A stretch of 64,000 nucleotides of DNA from Megalonaias nervosa (Eukaryota; Mollusca; Bivalvia; Unionida; Unionidae). The stretch is from positions 62,001-126,000 of the forward strand of contig JAECUM010004310.1 in assembly GCA_016617855.1 (NCBI GenBank). The letters run 5' to 3'. The translations under genes were made by a program, and so were the position numbers. The notes beneath the pieces are model-generated. The model saw only the letters and a list, made by a program, of their open reading frames with translations, had not been told where the DNA came from and made no database searches. This document shows positions 35,700 through 48,208 of the stretch, in pieces (the first letter of the stretch is position 1; each line of letters opens with the position of its first letter).

Positions 35700-38140
35700 G
35701 TATTTAATGATTGTTTTGTAATGAGCTTTGATCAGGATCTTGCAAGGGACATATGTAGACCAGATAGGATAGATGCAGCAGATACAAGTGAACCTCCTAA
35801 AATATGTGAGCAATGGAATTTGGAAATGGATGACTTAGAATATGTCACACGTAAAAATGTTGTGATGCACTAAAAGCAACCATCTGTATGCATGATTATG
35901 AGATTGTGAGACCCTTAAATGTGAATCCCACTACTTTGATGTTGCCATGAACTATTAACAAATAAAATAAAGCAGTGTGATTTATGGTCACTCAGGATTA
36001 CAGATGAGATGGTATTAACATAGTTGGCTTTGGAAAACTTCTGATAGACATCTATCAGGGTAAAAATGATCAATTCCAGTCAAGAACAAAGTCCAGTAAT
36101 TGATCTTTGACGTTTAGTAAACCTGTAAAGAACAGGTGAAAACTAGATTGATCATTCTTTTGTACAGTTTGCATTTTTCATGATACCACTTGGCTTTTAT
36201 CTACCATGGGTATTATCATCTGGCCCAGAACACTAGCCTAATTCTAATACACAAAACCCTCTGCATAAATATTGATTTTCTTGTTAACCAATTAAACAGG
36301 TTTGCAACATCCATAATATTACCAAAGAAACCCACAAGACAAGGTCTGTCAAAAGTAGGGCATGATGGTTGTCATCATTAATAAAAAAAAAAAAAAGTGT
36401 AGTTTGGTCCTAACCAATTGGATTTAAGTTTTTTGTTTTAAAGCCTCAGTGCTCTGTATAAATGTATTCTTGTGCAAATGGAGAAATATCATGTGCATGA
36501 GTGAAGTTTTAAGAACATATATATGTGATAATGTGATTTGACAAGAATTTAATGTAGTTGGAAATTACAGTTTAAAAGACATTGTTACAACTGTATGGTC
36601 TTAAACTAAGTAACAGAAAGAAGGAAAATCAAGTAGTTTAGGAAAATCAACAAATAATTTAATTCTCCAAGTCACACAGTGAAAAATTAAGAGGAACTTA
36701 GAGTATTGTGAGTTGAATCCCAAATAGTCCTAAATGTTTTATCACAAGTCCAAAAGTATTGAATATTCCAAATGAATTCCAAGAATTTTGAATGTGCTGA
36801 ATGATCCAATAGTCTTGATGTATCAGAATGATATAATCCAGAATGTCTTTGAATCCTCAATAATCCCAAACTAATATTTTCATCCAAAAGTTAATAAGCA
36901 CATTGTAATTCCAATGAATAATTTATATAAATAATTCCTCTCACGCTTAACTGAATCCACATAAAAGTGATTCCACTATGCCAATATCCAAATAGTAATG
37001 GTTAAATTTATTTATCAGAACCTTATATAAAAACCTAACACACAATAAGTAGACCAGGTTGTGAGTCATTTTCCCATTAAATGTGTAAACAAGTTTGCTT
37101 CCAGAAAATACCAAATTGGTAAACAAGGTCAAGCCTTGAACTTAATGGATCATTGACTCGGAAGGAGTGTTGTACTTGTAAAACTTGTAAAAACACACCT
37201 TTCTGCCCCATAAAGTGTATGTTAGCCATTTGGACTTGCATAGATAATCTAGGTCAAACTTCAAAATTTAAAGTGGCAATTAACAGCACTTTTGAGTTCT
37301 ATAAATAGCACCCAGAAATAATGTATACATATTCAGACAGCTGCGGCTGTTACCTTAGAAGCTCATTATTTCATATAAACATTGAGAATTAGGAAAGATG
37401 TACATCCCAGATGAAGAAATGTGTTTTGTGGAAATTCCACCTTTACAGACAGGATTTTGATCAAGAAGATGGAGAAAGAAGAAATAAAAGACAGTACTAA
37501 AGATACACTGGAGCTAGATGATTCCAACCTATATGAAAAATGGCTTAAAGTAAATTGATAAGAGAGAATGAGGGGTATCACAAGACCCTTATACAAATCC
37601 TGGACTGTTAATGATTGAGATGGTGCCATAATTTCCAATTGATTCTTGCAGCAAATTTAAATCACAGTGATATTTTACATTAATGATGAAGGAATGGATA
37701 TGCATTTAATATACTGGATAAAGTTTGCTGGAAATTAAAGTGGAGAATGAAGGCATAAATATATACTTCATCATTTTGACCTTTAATTGAGTGCATGGCT
37801 GCAGTGCATGATATCTGCATATTAACCAGAAACTATTTCTAATGTCATTACTATTGCTTAATTCTGAGAACTGTTACTGCCCAATTCAGTTGCTTTACAC
37901 AACATTTCTTTGATGCTCATTGTATGGACTGCAGGTGTATTCAGCAAGGTATCATTAGATTATAATTCAGTATCTTAAAAAGGCAAGAAATCAAATTTTC
38001 TTGTTTGCCAACATTAGTAGACTGAAAAAATTGTCTGGTAATTTGAGGAACTCGTTTATCACAAATACCATGAAATCACCATCAGTTTCACACAATAACC
38101 ACAAACTTTTAAAACTTTCTTTTTCAAATAATAAAACTGG
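35700..38140. other. Sequence without recognisable gene
   Basis: AT-rich, short frames only. A poly-A run lies at about 36,383. Nothing recognisable on either strand. Confidence 0.5.
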
Positions 38141-38147
38141 AGGAAAT

Positions 38148-38148
38148 C

Positions 38149-38176
<28 letters not shown>
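38148..38176. repeat. (AAT)n microsatellite
   Basis: Nine or ten consecutive AAT units. Confidence 0.95.
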
Positions 38177-38179
<3 letters not shown>

Positions 38180-39054
38180 TATTCAACTGCAGTGTGCATA
38201 GGTCATTATTTGTGGTTTACATTTTCCCATTCAATACTTGTATGTACCTCATAACCATTCATTCCACAGTCACAACAATTGAATAAAAAATATATATATT
38301 TTGAAAAATTGGAAGACAGTTGGAACATTATATTAATAGGGTAGATAGAAAATAGAGCTTCAGAATCTGTTGTTTATGATTGTTATAAACGTATACTTAG
38401 TATTGAAATTTTTTTTTAATCTTCTTGATATAGTAATGTGTGTAGTTTATAGTTGTATCATTATATTCAAATATAATTGTATGTAAATTTGTTTTGTATT
38501 TTTCATTTCATGAAAAGCTGTTTAATAAAAGGTTTAATAAAAGATGTATTTTGTCAGCCAATCAAAATTTTTATATTATTTGAAATATTTTCATAATTAT
38601 CATTGAGAGTCATAATGTTTAAGGTAAAAAAATAAGGACTTTTACCCTTGTGCATCATTTAGAAAGGAGGTGATAATGTCCTCCTTCCTTTTCTGTCTAT
38701 TTGTCCATCTAGTAGTAATGTAGTGTGTCTCCTAAACCATTAAAGACAGATTTTTAACCTTGGCATATGATTCCATATAGTCTTTAGATGTACACTGTGC
38801 TTCCAAATCAATGGCAAATCTTTTTGTTAAAAATCTAAATATTTGAAGTATTGTAGGTGGAAATCTAAATATTGGTTTGTGACATCTTCATTGTCTAGGG
38901 ATATGACATATACATTGGGCATTGGGGTTACACTCATTGGTCTTGCCCAGGCATATTCCCTCTGGGCATGCTTCCTCTGGGTCATAACTTGGAAACGGTT
39001 GAGATTCCCAGTTAATAACCATATATGGATCGACAGGGCTTTACACACATGGAT

Positions 39055-39389
39055 TGTGTGTGTGTGTATGTGTGTGTGTGTGTGTGTGTGTGTTTTAGAT
39101 TTTTAATGTACTTTAACATTTTGAGTCCTATTGCTACAATGTATGCAGTGTGGCAGTTTATATTGATGTATTGCACTGGGGCATCATGCTGACAAGATGT
39201 GGCATCTTGTCCCACCCAGTCATATTATCCTGACACCAGGCTGACCAGTCCTAACACCAAAGTCTTAGTGCTGAGTGCCAATCATGGCAGCTGCTAGTAC
39301 CATTTTTATAAGTCTTTGGTATGACTCGGCTGGAGTTGGAACTCACATCCAAGGTGGACTCTCTGACCACATAGGCCACTGGCACAGTC
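39055..39389 (-). mobile_element. SINE family B with (TG)n tail
   Basis: Minus-strand sense: a diverged head with CAGTGGCCTATGTGGTCAGA (A-box region) and GAGTTCCAACTCC (B-box region), then GGTACTAGCAGCTGCC, TGACTGGGTGGGACAAG and GTTAAAGTACATT blocks. The 3' tail is the (TG)n run at 39,055-39,093, that is (CA)n in the sense of the element. The copy is more diverged than those at 11.6 and 50.2 kb. No clear target duplication was found. Confidence 0.75.
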
Positions 39390-40274
39390 CACTTGGAATA
39401 CCCAGAGGTTACTAGAGACAAAGGGTATAACAAAATGTCACGTGTAAATGTGCACTATGCCAGGAAAGATAGTTATACAGTATAATGACATTGAATTAAA
39501 TATGTATGTGGCATATGCTGAACATATGATTCGATTCAATCTCATTCTTTTCCTGGCTTGATTACAAAAGTCAACTGCTTTGGTGGTGATTTCTAATTTC
39601 ATTTCCCTTGCTGCCTTTATGCTGGTTTTGTTAGATGGACTTTCAACTGCCAGCCTGTTTCTTAACTTTTCTTGACACTGTTTTGTTGGCTGAAACCCCT
39701 TTTACAGGGAACATATGTAATGGGAATGTCAGCATGATTTCTACCAAAGTTCTGTAATCAAGAAACTCTTCCCTCAAGGAAAGCAATAGTTTTGCAAATA
39801 TCTACAATTTTCAAGTGTCTGTGACAATTCAAAAAGTTTTTGAACTGGAAGAAATTGCTTTCATTCTGTTGCTATCTGAACATTGCTGGATTTCTTTTCC
39901 CCTGATCTGAATAGTTATGCCATACACCTCAACTATTTGCTGAAGTTGAGCATAACCATTTTGGGCCATCCCAACTACAGCTTTGGGGAGCCTAATTAGA
40001 TTCAGTGTCTTTTGAAGACTCCAGCAGGCCAACAGATGTCTGAGGCAGCCTGTCTTGAATACATTGCACAACAACATTGATGTATTTATGTTTCAATTTT
40101 TTTAAAGTCTGCTTCACTGCCTGTGTTGCCTTTAACTCATTACCATGAAAACTTCCACTTGATTGCTCTAAATGGTCCTCAAATTATTGTACAAATGGTC
40201 CATTGACCTGCTTCATGGCACTAATGGTCTCACTATTACTTCATTCATTGTACTTGTTAGACTTGCATCTAATA

Positions 40275-42327
40275 CAGTGTGACCCCGCTATAACAAAGTA
40301 GTTGGGAGCTATATAACCCAACTGTGTTATAGACCGAACCATCTTATAAGCAGCCAGGTCAGTTAGCTGAAGAAAATGATTGCATGTACTCTAAAAAATT
40401 TGCAGGGGTGCAGTGGGGGTGGGTGTTAGGTAATAAATGCGGACACCAAAACACGTGCTTCATTGGTACAGTTACCATTTTAAATCGATGCATATTATAT
40501 GAGAAATACACATGTAGTGAAAGCGGAGAAGGCATATATAATATTTTACTTTGTTCAGAGAACCCCACATTGGTACATATACGTGTATACTGTTTATATA
40601 TACATGTCTAATGTATAGCATGAATAGAGAATCAACACCGTGTACTCACCCCCGAATCTCATCACATACATTGAATCCACAATACAAGTAATTCCATTGA
40701 AAATATGCACTCACACACATTTAAAATATTCAACAATTTTGTCACAGGTCATATAGGTCTGAATTCAGTGAAAAAATAGCACAATCACGTAACGAATGAT
40801 GAAGCACATTTACTTTTCAGTACATCCCAAGTTGGTAAAAGTTAGTTTGTGTTTTAAGCCGCCATTGGTAGCATTTGTAAGCATAAACTTTTTTCCTTAT
40901 AAAAGGAAACTTTCATGGCACAGTAAACGTGTTGCAGTCACGCTGGAAAATGAAACAATCCATCAGAATCCTGCTTTTATTTAAGTTTGGTACTGACTTC
41001 CTTTGAAGAAAGATTCTTTGTTTTTATTGAAGATTGTAGTCAGCTTTCATTGATAAAGGGTGCATGCATTACTGAAGTCAGCGCTAAAGGATAGCTTTGG
41101 AGAACCAAACAAATGCCCATTTCTTATTGTGGCGGTAACATCAAATAATTGTACTGCATGATTGAGACTGATTTTTTTTCCATTTGCATAGTACGTTTTC
41201 ATAACAATCATTGCTTCAAAGGTAATCTGTTTTCTTTGAAATTTCAGTAAACAATTTATCTGGGTACATTTTTAAGCAAGGAATTGGCCGTCGTTTGGTT
41301 GATTGTAGCTACTATTCCTCCCTGCCTATTGAATAGACCAACAAGTAAGATCTTGTTTTAGTTTGGGGGGGGGGATGGGGGGGTTGTTTTTTTTTACATT
41401 TGTGGTAGCAGAGTGATGCTGCCTTTCACTTTCACACATGCATCAGAAATTTTAAAAATAGTCAGTGGACGATAGAGACGCAGGTGTTCTGGTCTGATGA
41501 CAGGGATTACTACAGAAAATGTGAGTGTTCTGAAGGATTTAATTCTGAGTGAAAAGAAAAGGAATTTTACTTACCATCTACATACAAATGTCCGTCTTTG
41601 TAAATATATTAATTACTAGTGAGCAGCCGAAAATCTGATGAAAGAGTATGAGATAATACCTCATCCGGTTGATCTCTGCTACCAGCAATGTCAAAAAGCG
41701 GATATCTGACAGCATACAGTACTCGTGCTAGATGTCAACATAAGCGGATTATGATATAACAATGCAATGTTATGATGGTTTGTCAATAGGGACAAAGAAT
41801 TTGTTTATGTAACAATAGATAATTTCAGTGCACTTATATCAAGTTTGCTGCTTCCTTTCATGGGGACTCTGAATTTCTCCACTCCAAACCAATGGTTGTA
41901 TATACAAGTTTAAACAGCCAACAATGTCGCCAATGAAAAAAAAAAAAATCACCAGATGGTATATTTTGCTGCCAATAAGGAAAACAAATCTCAATTTGCG
42001 ACATTTGCAAAGCTCTGCACAACCTGTGAATAAACTTCTTGCACTTTATTTTTTGTACTTCTAAGAAGAAAAAACTATATTTTCATGTTTGAGAAAAATA
42101 CATATAAACTTTCAGGAGCCACTCCACGATCATCCTGTATTATTCATATGCGATCTCTTCCCCAAAATGATAATAAACCTTTTACATTTTTTTCTTACTT
42201 TTAAGAAAGAATTTTTTTTTTTGTGTACGAGAAAAATACATGTATATGAAATTTTGGGAGTCACACCACAACCGTGTTATATCCGAATTCATGTTATAAT
42301 GGAGTGTGCTATAGCAGGGTCACACTG
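40275..42327. mobile_element. Non-autonomous pogo-type DNA transposon with TA duplications
   Basis: The left end CAGTGTGACCCCGCTATAAC is mirrored at the right end by the reverse complement CAGTGTGACCCTGCTATAGC. Both ends are directly flanked by TA (40,273-40,274 and 42,328-42,329), the Tc1/mariner-pogo target duplication. A further ACCCAACTGTGTTATAGACCG / CGTGTTATATCCGAA subterminal pair supports the pairing. The right half holds a repeated block (AAGAAA, GAGAAAAATACAT, GAGTCAC near 42,062-42,120 and 42,203-42,262). No transposase fragment was recognised inside, so it must have been mobilised in trans. Confidence 0.75.
41362..41390. repeat. G-rich run
   Basis: Two long G runs separated by AT, followed by a T run, inside the 40.3-42.3 kb element. 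On the + strand this could form a G-quadruplex. Confidence 0.6.
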
Positions 42328-42654
42328 TACATCCTTTTGAAAAAAACCTTGACAATTTTCCAAAAGGCCCTAGAACATCAACATAGAGGCAGAAAATGAA
42401 TATGTTTTCACTTTTTTTTAAAGTCCTTTGGCCTCAGGGGTTTTATTTTTCTCACATTCATGTTCTAGATTCTAGGTAGGACAAGTACAGACCAAATTTG
42501 AATGGGTTCCACGGCTTTTTGCAAAGACAGTCACCTCACATTGCTTGGTTTTTTGAACTTTTTTACATGAATTTTCATGATAGTTTTTAGATGTCTAATT
42601 TTCTCTTATCTTACAGCAAGATATTCATAAAAATTGTAGGTCTTATTTATAGCA

Positions 42655-42942
42655 CTAGAATATCAACTGAGGCTTTGCAATGTTGACACCATAATAAGCA
42701 GCAAAGGCAAGGTGGTGAATAGTGATAACATGTTGATTTATTCCTTTAAGCTGTGTTGCCACACCATGCAACCTTTCAACCATATCACTGGCACCATCTG
42801 ATGCAAACCCAACTAATTTGCAGAAACAGAGATGCTTTTTGGTAAAAAAGCTTTCAGTAGCATTTGCATTTGTGTCAGCTTTTCCATCTTTGACATGAAT
42901 ATTTCCACCAAAAACAACGTATGGTTCTCCAGTATTATTCAC
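42655..42942 (-). pseudogene. hAT-superfamily transposase fragment
   Basis: The minus-strand frame reads KLVGFASDGASDMVERLHGV then ATQLKGINQHVITIHHLAFA. This matches the hAT transposase block around the second catalytic Asp (GF-SDGA-M-G-GVA-LK) followed by the conserved HC-AH segment, here HHLAFA, so the Cys and His are partly lost. No dimerisation domain or terminal inverted repeats were seen. Confidence 0.65.
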
Positions 42943-43675
42943 ATAAATTTATATATTTTTTTTTTATCTCCACAACAAAACTGAAATCAGAAAATAAACC
43001 ACAACAAAAATTGACCACAGCGTTATCACTGTGAATACTCTAGCATCTCCATTGCCTCCAAAGAAACTTACCAAGTGAACATATCGCATTACTGTACTGT
43101 ATCTATAAACGTTAATTACCATCATTAAGAGGGCACATCCTGTGGGAAAATTAGGCATGTCACGGGTAGAAACAGCACGTTCTTTGAGAATTTAATACAT
43201 ATTGGACTTGAAAGATTGGTCAGTATTTAGTGAAAACATGCTTAAAAACTGCCACAAAAAAATCCTCCTGATTTTAGGTCCCAGTCTCCCAATATTTTAA
43301 TTCAGTCTTCCTATTTTACTTTTGAAAAGTTGACAGGTATGACTTTTTGTGACTTTCGTAATCTTGGCCACAAAGTCATGGTCACATACCAATACATGTA
43401 TGCATAAATTTCTTGCCAAGTCTTGAACTAAAACTCATATTTACAATAATGATACTGAATATGCTTATATCCATGATAAGCGTTTCATATACCACTTGCA
43501 TAGTTCTCTATTCAAAATGTTAATACATTAAAAATTGTTACCCACTATGTAGCTCCAAAGCTTTTTAAGATTAAGTAAGAATGTATGTATATAATACGGA
43601 GAGTGTACATACCATGTTCATGTCATTTGTCAAGGTCAAGCCAAGAACACTAAATTACGAAAACAAATTCATGAC

Positions 43676-43901
43676 TTCATGAACAATCATGAACTGTTCA
43701 TGAACTTTCTTGAAATGTTCATGATCAGTTCATCATTTGAGTTCATGAACAAATATTCATGAAAGTTCCTCAACTAAGTTCATGAACACTTCAAGAATTT
43801 TGATGAATCATGTACTTGAGTTCATGAACACAATGATGAACTTTTATGAACTATTATAATATCTTTGAAGTTTCTGAAATGTCATGAACTTGCTTCATGA
43901 A
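43676..43901. repeat. Array of TTCATGAA palindromes
   Basis: Seven perfect TTCATGAA palindromes occur within 226 bases, four of them in the longer perfect palindrome GTTCATGAAC, with many near-copies (TCATGAAC, GTTCATGATC) between. Spacing is irregular (about 15-70 bases), so this is not a simple tandem array. Confidence 0.85.
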
Positions 43902-44872
43902 CAATTCAAGTACTTTGATGCACCACCAAGATATTTCTTAAAAATGTATATGAAATTTCTATATCATTATATTCATAAAATGTTTATGAAAATTCATCAT
44001 ACAAGCTTCTTACAATATTAGTGAAATGTAAATAAAGGTGAATATTTTTTGTAAAATGATATGATACTGTATAAATGTTCATAGAGATCTTTTATTCAGT
44101 ACTTGTGTACTTAACCTGAGTAGTTCTGGATTAATATGGGAAAATATTTTCTGGCCAGCATGAACAAAATGTACCTGCTATAAAAGCTTTCAATGACTTT
44201 GTTCTCACATTTTTGTCCATTAATGTCATAAACTGCATATTTTATTGACTTTGTCACTGGTTGCCAAGTTGCCGTAAAAACCGAAATATGTAAACAACGA
44301 TTATCCTGATTGGATGACTGTGAAGGAAGATGTGATATGATTGGTTAATATACGTGCGAGATTTCAGCAGCTGAGCCTCCTTTTCCCCCACAAACGAAAG
44401 AGCACGCAAACGGTTCTGCAACAAGTAAAAATCTCGAACAAAAAACATGGACTCCCGTGGAATGGACAGATGCTTGACGTGAGCTTGATGTTAAGAAAAA
44501 AAATAATAATCTGAAGGAAAAAAGTCATACAGAGTGACAAAAATACTTCAGATTACCCCATGACCCATTCTATCATACTATGTAAGAGAGAAGGTCAGTA
44601 ACTTCCGAACACTTCGTTCCACCCATGACCCTCGATTTCCTTCTGCTATTTCCGTCTTTAATGGCATACGACCATATTCTATGGCTTGTTTTACTCCTGA
44701 GATATTTTTTTATCCATCAAGCCATCATTGACTATTCTCCGTTGCACCAAACTGAAGTTACGGGCTCCGAAACGTGCGAATTTCGCGAATTTTGTCTGAG
44801 TGGACACTATTACACTCAGGTGAAACGTGATCTGATGAACGCATTTCTAAACAAGCTACATCATTTTCATTT

Positions 44873-45901
44873 TTACAAGTTCAGTCTCTCAGGTGGTTTG
44901 GAAAGTCTTCTCAAACGTGTAATGTAACCGTTTTGACTGGTTGGCACTGCTTTGCTTTCATCTGAGTCAATCAAAGTGTCAGGGTGTGAAACAGTCACTC
45001 TGACAGGCTCCGATAATGTAGTAGACATGGGGATTAGATTTCTCCTATTACGCTGTATCTCTCCCTCGTCAGTTACTTCCATGTATGAACGAGGTGTAGA
45101 TGCCTCAGATTTAACAATGCCTGAAGAAAAATGATCTTTAATCCATACTTTATTCCCTACCTGAAGTTTTTTCATATTTCGGGCGCGATGTCGACGATCA
45201 TAATTTCTCTTTTGAGTTTGCTTTTGATAGTTTTCCGATTTCTTCAGTTTCATTAAATGTGGCCATTTTGGCTGTAAGTTTTTTGGTGCCATTGGCAAAG
45301 TAGTTTGTAATTTTCTTCCCATCAGTAATTCGGCTGGGCTGTATCCATTCGGTAATGGTGTTGCACGATATGTCAAAAGAGCTATGTAGGGATCGTTTGC
45401 TTTTTTAAGCATTCTTTTAATTGTTTGAACAGCTCTTTCGGTGAGACCATTGCTCTGTGGATATTTTGGACTACTTGTAATATGCCTGAATCCGTAATTT
45501 GTCGCAAATTCTTTGAGTATTGCGGATGTGTATTGCAGACCATTATCAGAAACTAATACTTCTGGTATACCGTGTCTCGCAAAGATTGATTTGAGATGAT
45601 TGACAATTGCTTTTGAACCTGTGCCTTGCAATTTTGCTATTTCGATGTATCGTGAAAAATAATCAGTCACCAAGAGATATGTTTGACCATTCAGTTCAAA
45701 CAAGTCTGAAGCGACTCTTTGCCAAGGTCGACTTGGAAATTCATTTGGTATCATTGGTTCAGCTTGATCTCTTGAGTTTTCGATGCAGTTTTGGCAAGAC
45801 TTTACCAAGTGTTCTAACTGAGTACTTAGTCCTATCCACCAAACTGACGTTTTGGCGTGTTCTCGGCATTTAACTATGCCTTGGTGACTATCGTGAATTC
45901 T
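44873..45901 (-). pseudogene. Gypsy (Ty3) retrotransposon integrase, nearly intact
   Basis: This is the C-terminal integrase of a Gypsy pol polyprotein, which joins element cDNA to host DNA. After the stop at 45,902 the frame reads RIHDSHQGIVKC, giving the N-terminal zinc finger with H, H and the CQNC pair. Then come the DDE core residues: Asp in VASDLFELNG, Asp in LVSDNGLQY and Glu in NGLTERAVQTIK, with about 35 residues between the last two. A C-terminal GNKVWIKDHF patch (GPY/F-type region) follows. From the CQNC on, 311 codons are open without interruption, so this is the best preserved part of the element. The upstream in-frame TAG separates it from the rest of pol. Confidence 0.85.
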
Positions 45902-46132
45902 CTATATGATTTCTTTTTGAAGTGATTCTGGTACGACCAGGCGTGTACATTTCATTAAAAGACCATTTTGAATTGTAAATTCACCTCTATCTGCCCAGTA
46001 CGATTGAAGTTTTCCGTCAATGGCGGATTTCTCTGGCCACCCCTTTTCACACAATTGTACAAGTTGCTTGCAAATCGAATCATTTCGATATTCAGACTTT
46101 ATTTGTTCAAGTCGAGTATTTGATGTGGGCAA
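45902..46132 (-). pseudogene. Gypsy pol: linker between RNase H and integrase
   Basis: A 76-codon minus frame starts MPTSNTRLEQIKSEY and ends VVPESLQKEII just before a TAG. The pattern NGLLMKCTRLVVPESLQKEI is the usual lead-in to the integrase zinc finger in Gypsy elements. It is in frame with the integrase, so a single stop separates them. Confidence 0.75.
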
Positions 46133-46260
46133 ATTAGTAACTACGAAATCAACATAGGCGTTAGTTTCAGCCTGAAATTCTCTGTCACTCTCAGAGTGAT
46201 AACTTAAAGGTGCCCTGGATAGAGCATCAGCAGTTAATAGATTTTTGCCAGCAACGTGAA

Positions 46261-46685
46261 CTATACAAGGATGAATCTCATCAAACGCATTCTAAAGCGT
46301 TGAATTCTAGGGGGTAAATCTCCCAAGATTTTTGTGCTCATTAGTGGTACTAATGGCTTATGGTCAGTTTCAAGTTTGAATTGTGACCCAATTAAATAGC
46401 TACTGAAGCGTTCACACGCCCAAGTGATTGCAAGGGCCTCTTTTTCTATTTGAGCATAGCGTTGCTCAGTTTCTGACATACCTCGCGATGCGAATGCCAT
46501 CGGTCTCAGAGTGCTACCGTGCTTCTACCGTAGCACAGCACCTAGTCCAAATGAAGATGTATCTGCAGTTACAACTATTTCTCTATTTAGATCATAATGT
46601 GCTAAAGTTGATGAAGATATCATTTCTTGCTTGAGATCTCCAAAAGCTTGTTCTTGATCTGGACCCCAAGTCCACGAGTTTTTAC
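46261..46685 (-). pseudogene. Gypsy pol: RNase H domain
   Basis: The minus-strand reading has WTWGPDQEQAFGDLK, the catalytic-type TADTSSFGLGAVL, then after a stop MAFASRGMSETEQRYAQIEK with the conserved Glu (EKEALAI), and LETDHKPLVPLM with the second Asp. RNase H removes the RNA strand during reverse transcription. One in-frame TAG and a frameshift against the RT frame disable the copy. Confidence 0.8.
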
Positions 46686-46688
46686 CTT

Positions 46689-47426
46689 TCAAAAGCTCAC
46701 GTAATGGTTTTGATTTTTCTGCAAATTTGGACTAAATTTTCCAAGCTGATTTGCCATACCGAGAAATCGTCGTATGTCTGTTATGCATTTCGGTGTTTCC
46801 ATTTCAGTTATAGCTTTGACAATTTTCGGATCAGGTAGGCAACCATTTTCGTCAACAACATGCCCAAGAAATCTAATAGATGGTCTCGAAAATTCACACT
46901 TTTCAGCGTTCAACGTGACGCCGGCCTTTTCATTTGATTTCATGACCATTTCTAGTCTTTCGTCATGCTGTTTTTGCGTTTCTCCAAAAACAAGAACATC
47001 GTCCATGTGACAGAGTGTTCCGCCATGTCGCTCCAGAGTTTCTGACATCCTTTTCTGAAACAATTCAGGCGCGGAACTGATTCCGAATGGAAGGCGATTA
47101 AAATAAAACCTACCAAAAGGAGTATTGAAAGTTGTAAGGCGGCGTGACTCTTCTGACAGGTTTATCTGCCAAAAGCCTGAGTTTGCATCAAGTTTGGTGA
47201 AAAACTTTGCACCTGCTAGTTTTGCAAGGGATTCTTCAACTGATGGTAGTGAGTGGTTCTCTCTTTTAACCGATACATTCAGTTTAGTTAGATCCACGCA
47301 AATTCTTACCGTACCGTTTGATTTTGGAACAACTGCCGTTGCCGCGTACCACTCAATGGGCTCATCTACTTCTGAAATAAAACCCATTTTTTCCATTCTA
47401 TCCAACTTCTCTTGAACTTTATTCAA
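46689..47426 (-). pseudogene. Gypsy pol: reverse transcriptase
   Basis: A 245-codon minus frame covers most of the RT palm and fingers: VVPKSNGTVRICVDLTKLN, then FTKLDANSGFWQI (motif A Asp), FNRLPFGISSAPELFQ and the catalytic box CHMDDVLVFG, a HMDD form of the usual YxDD. The thumb region RFLGMANQLGKFSPNL ends at a frameshift. The HMDD box and overall character fit Mag/K02A2.6-type Gypsy elements of invertebrates. Confidence 0.85.
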
Positions 47427-47515
47427 TAAAGGGATAGGAACCTTTCTTGGGGTAGATAAGGCATAAGATCTGGCATTTTTGTCCAGAGTTATGTTATAGA
47501 ACCATTTTGTTTTCC

Positions 47516-47770
47516 CTAGACTGTTAACAAATTTGGGAATTTCTCGCGATAATCCCTATCTAAATTTATAGATTTATTGTGACTTTTGCTTGCATTTTGT
47601 GAGTTTTGATCTGAGGCATTGACTGAGAATATATTCACCTGTTCAATAATCTTGAGAGCCTGAATTTCGGGCCTGTCCAAGAGTGCCTGATTCAGTCCCT
47701 TTACAACAAATATGTCTTGTACACTGAACGCATTGTTTGATTCCAGTTCACATATAAATTTTCCTAGCAC
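47516..47770 (-). pseudogene. Gypsy pol: protease-RT linker
   Basis: An 84-codon minus frame with VQDIFVVKGLNQALLDRPEI, the typical L-G-P-I connection between protease and RT, and YREKFPNL leading to the RT. Frameshifts lie on both sides. Confidence 0.65.
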
Positions 47771-47824
47771 TTTATGTTCAGAGTTTCCAGGTCCATGCAG
47801 TTTTCGATAAGACTTTGATAGTTT

Positions 47825-48205
47825 TTAGTCTCCGATTTTTCGTAAATCCCTCTCAGGAATTACAGTCACATCAGCTCCAGTATCAATCTTGAATAAAAGT
47901 GAAGCGTTGTTCAATCTCACACGCATTATCCACGGCTGACCCTTCTTTGTGCTAATAGTCCCTAGAACTCCAGGTTCTGCTCTCGATTCTATTGTGCAAA
48001 CTGCTGATTTTGACAGACAACATTTTGCATAGTGTCCCCTTTTCTTACACTTGTGGCATTCTGCTTCTTTTGCTAGACATTGGTCCCGAGAATGATTAAC
48101 TTTGTTCCACATCTCATGCATCCTTTTCTGCTGATATTATTCTGTTGAACTTTTGGGATTTTATGTTTCTTCCCATATTTCAGTGAAGACGATTTTACTG
48201 CATCC
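47825..48205 (-). pseudogene. Gypsy nucleocapsid zinc knuckles and aspartic protease
   Basis: A CCHC knuckle CHKCKKRGHYAKC is complete. A second, upstream Cys pair (GCMRCG) lies in another frame and is joined to NHSRDQC by a shift. The aspartic protease active site follows as FKIDTGADVTVIPE. The frame ends just after RKIGD. Confidence 0.8.
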
Positions 48206-48208
48206 ATT

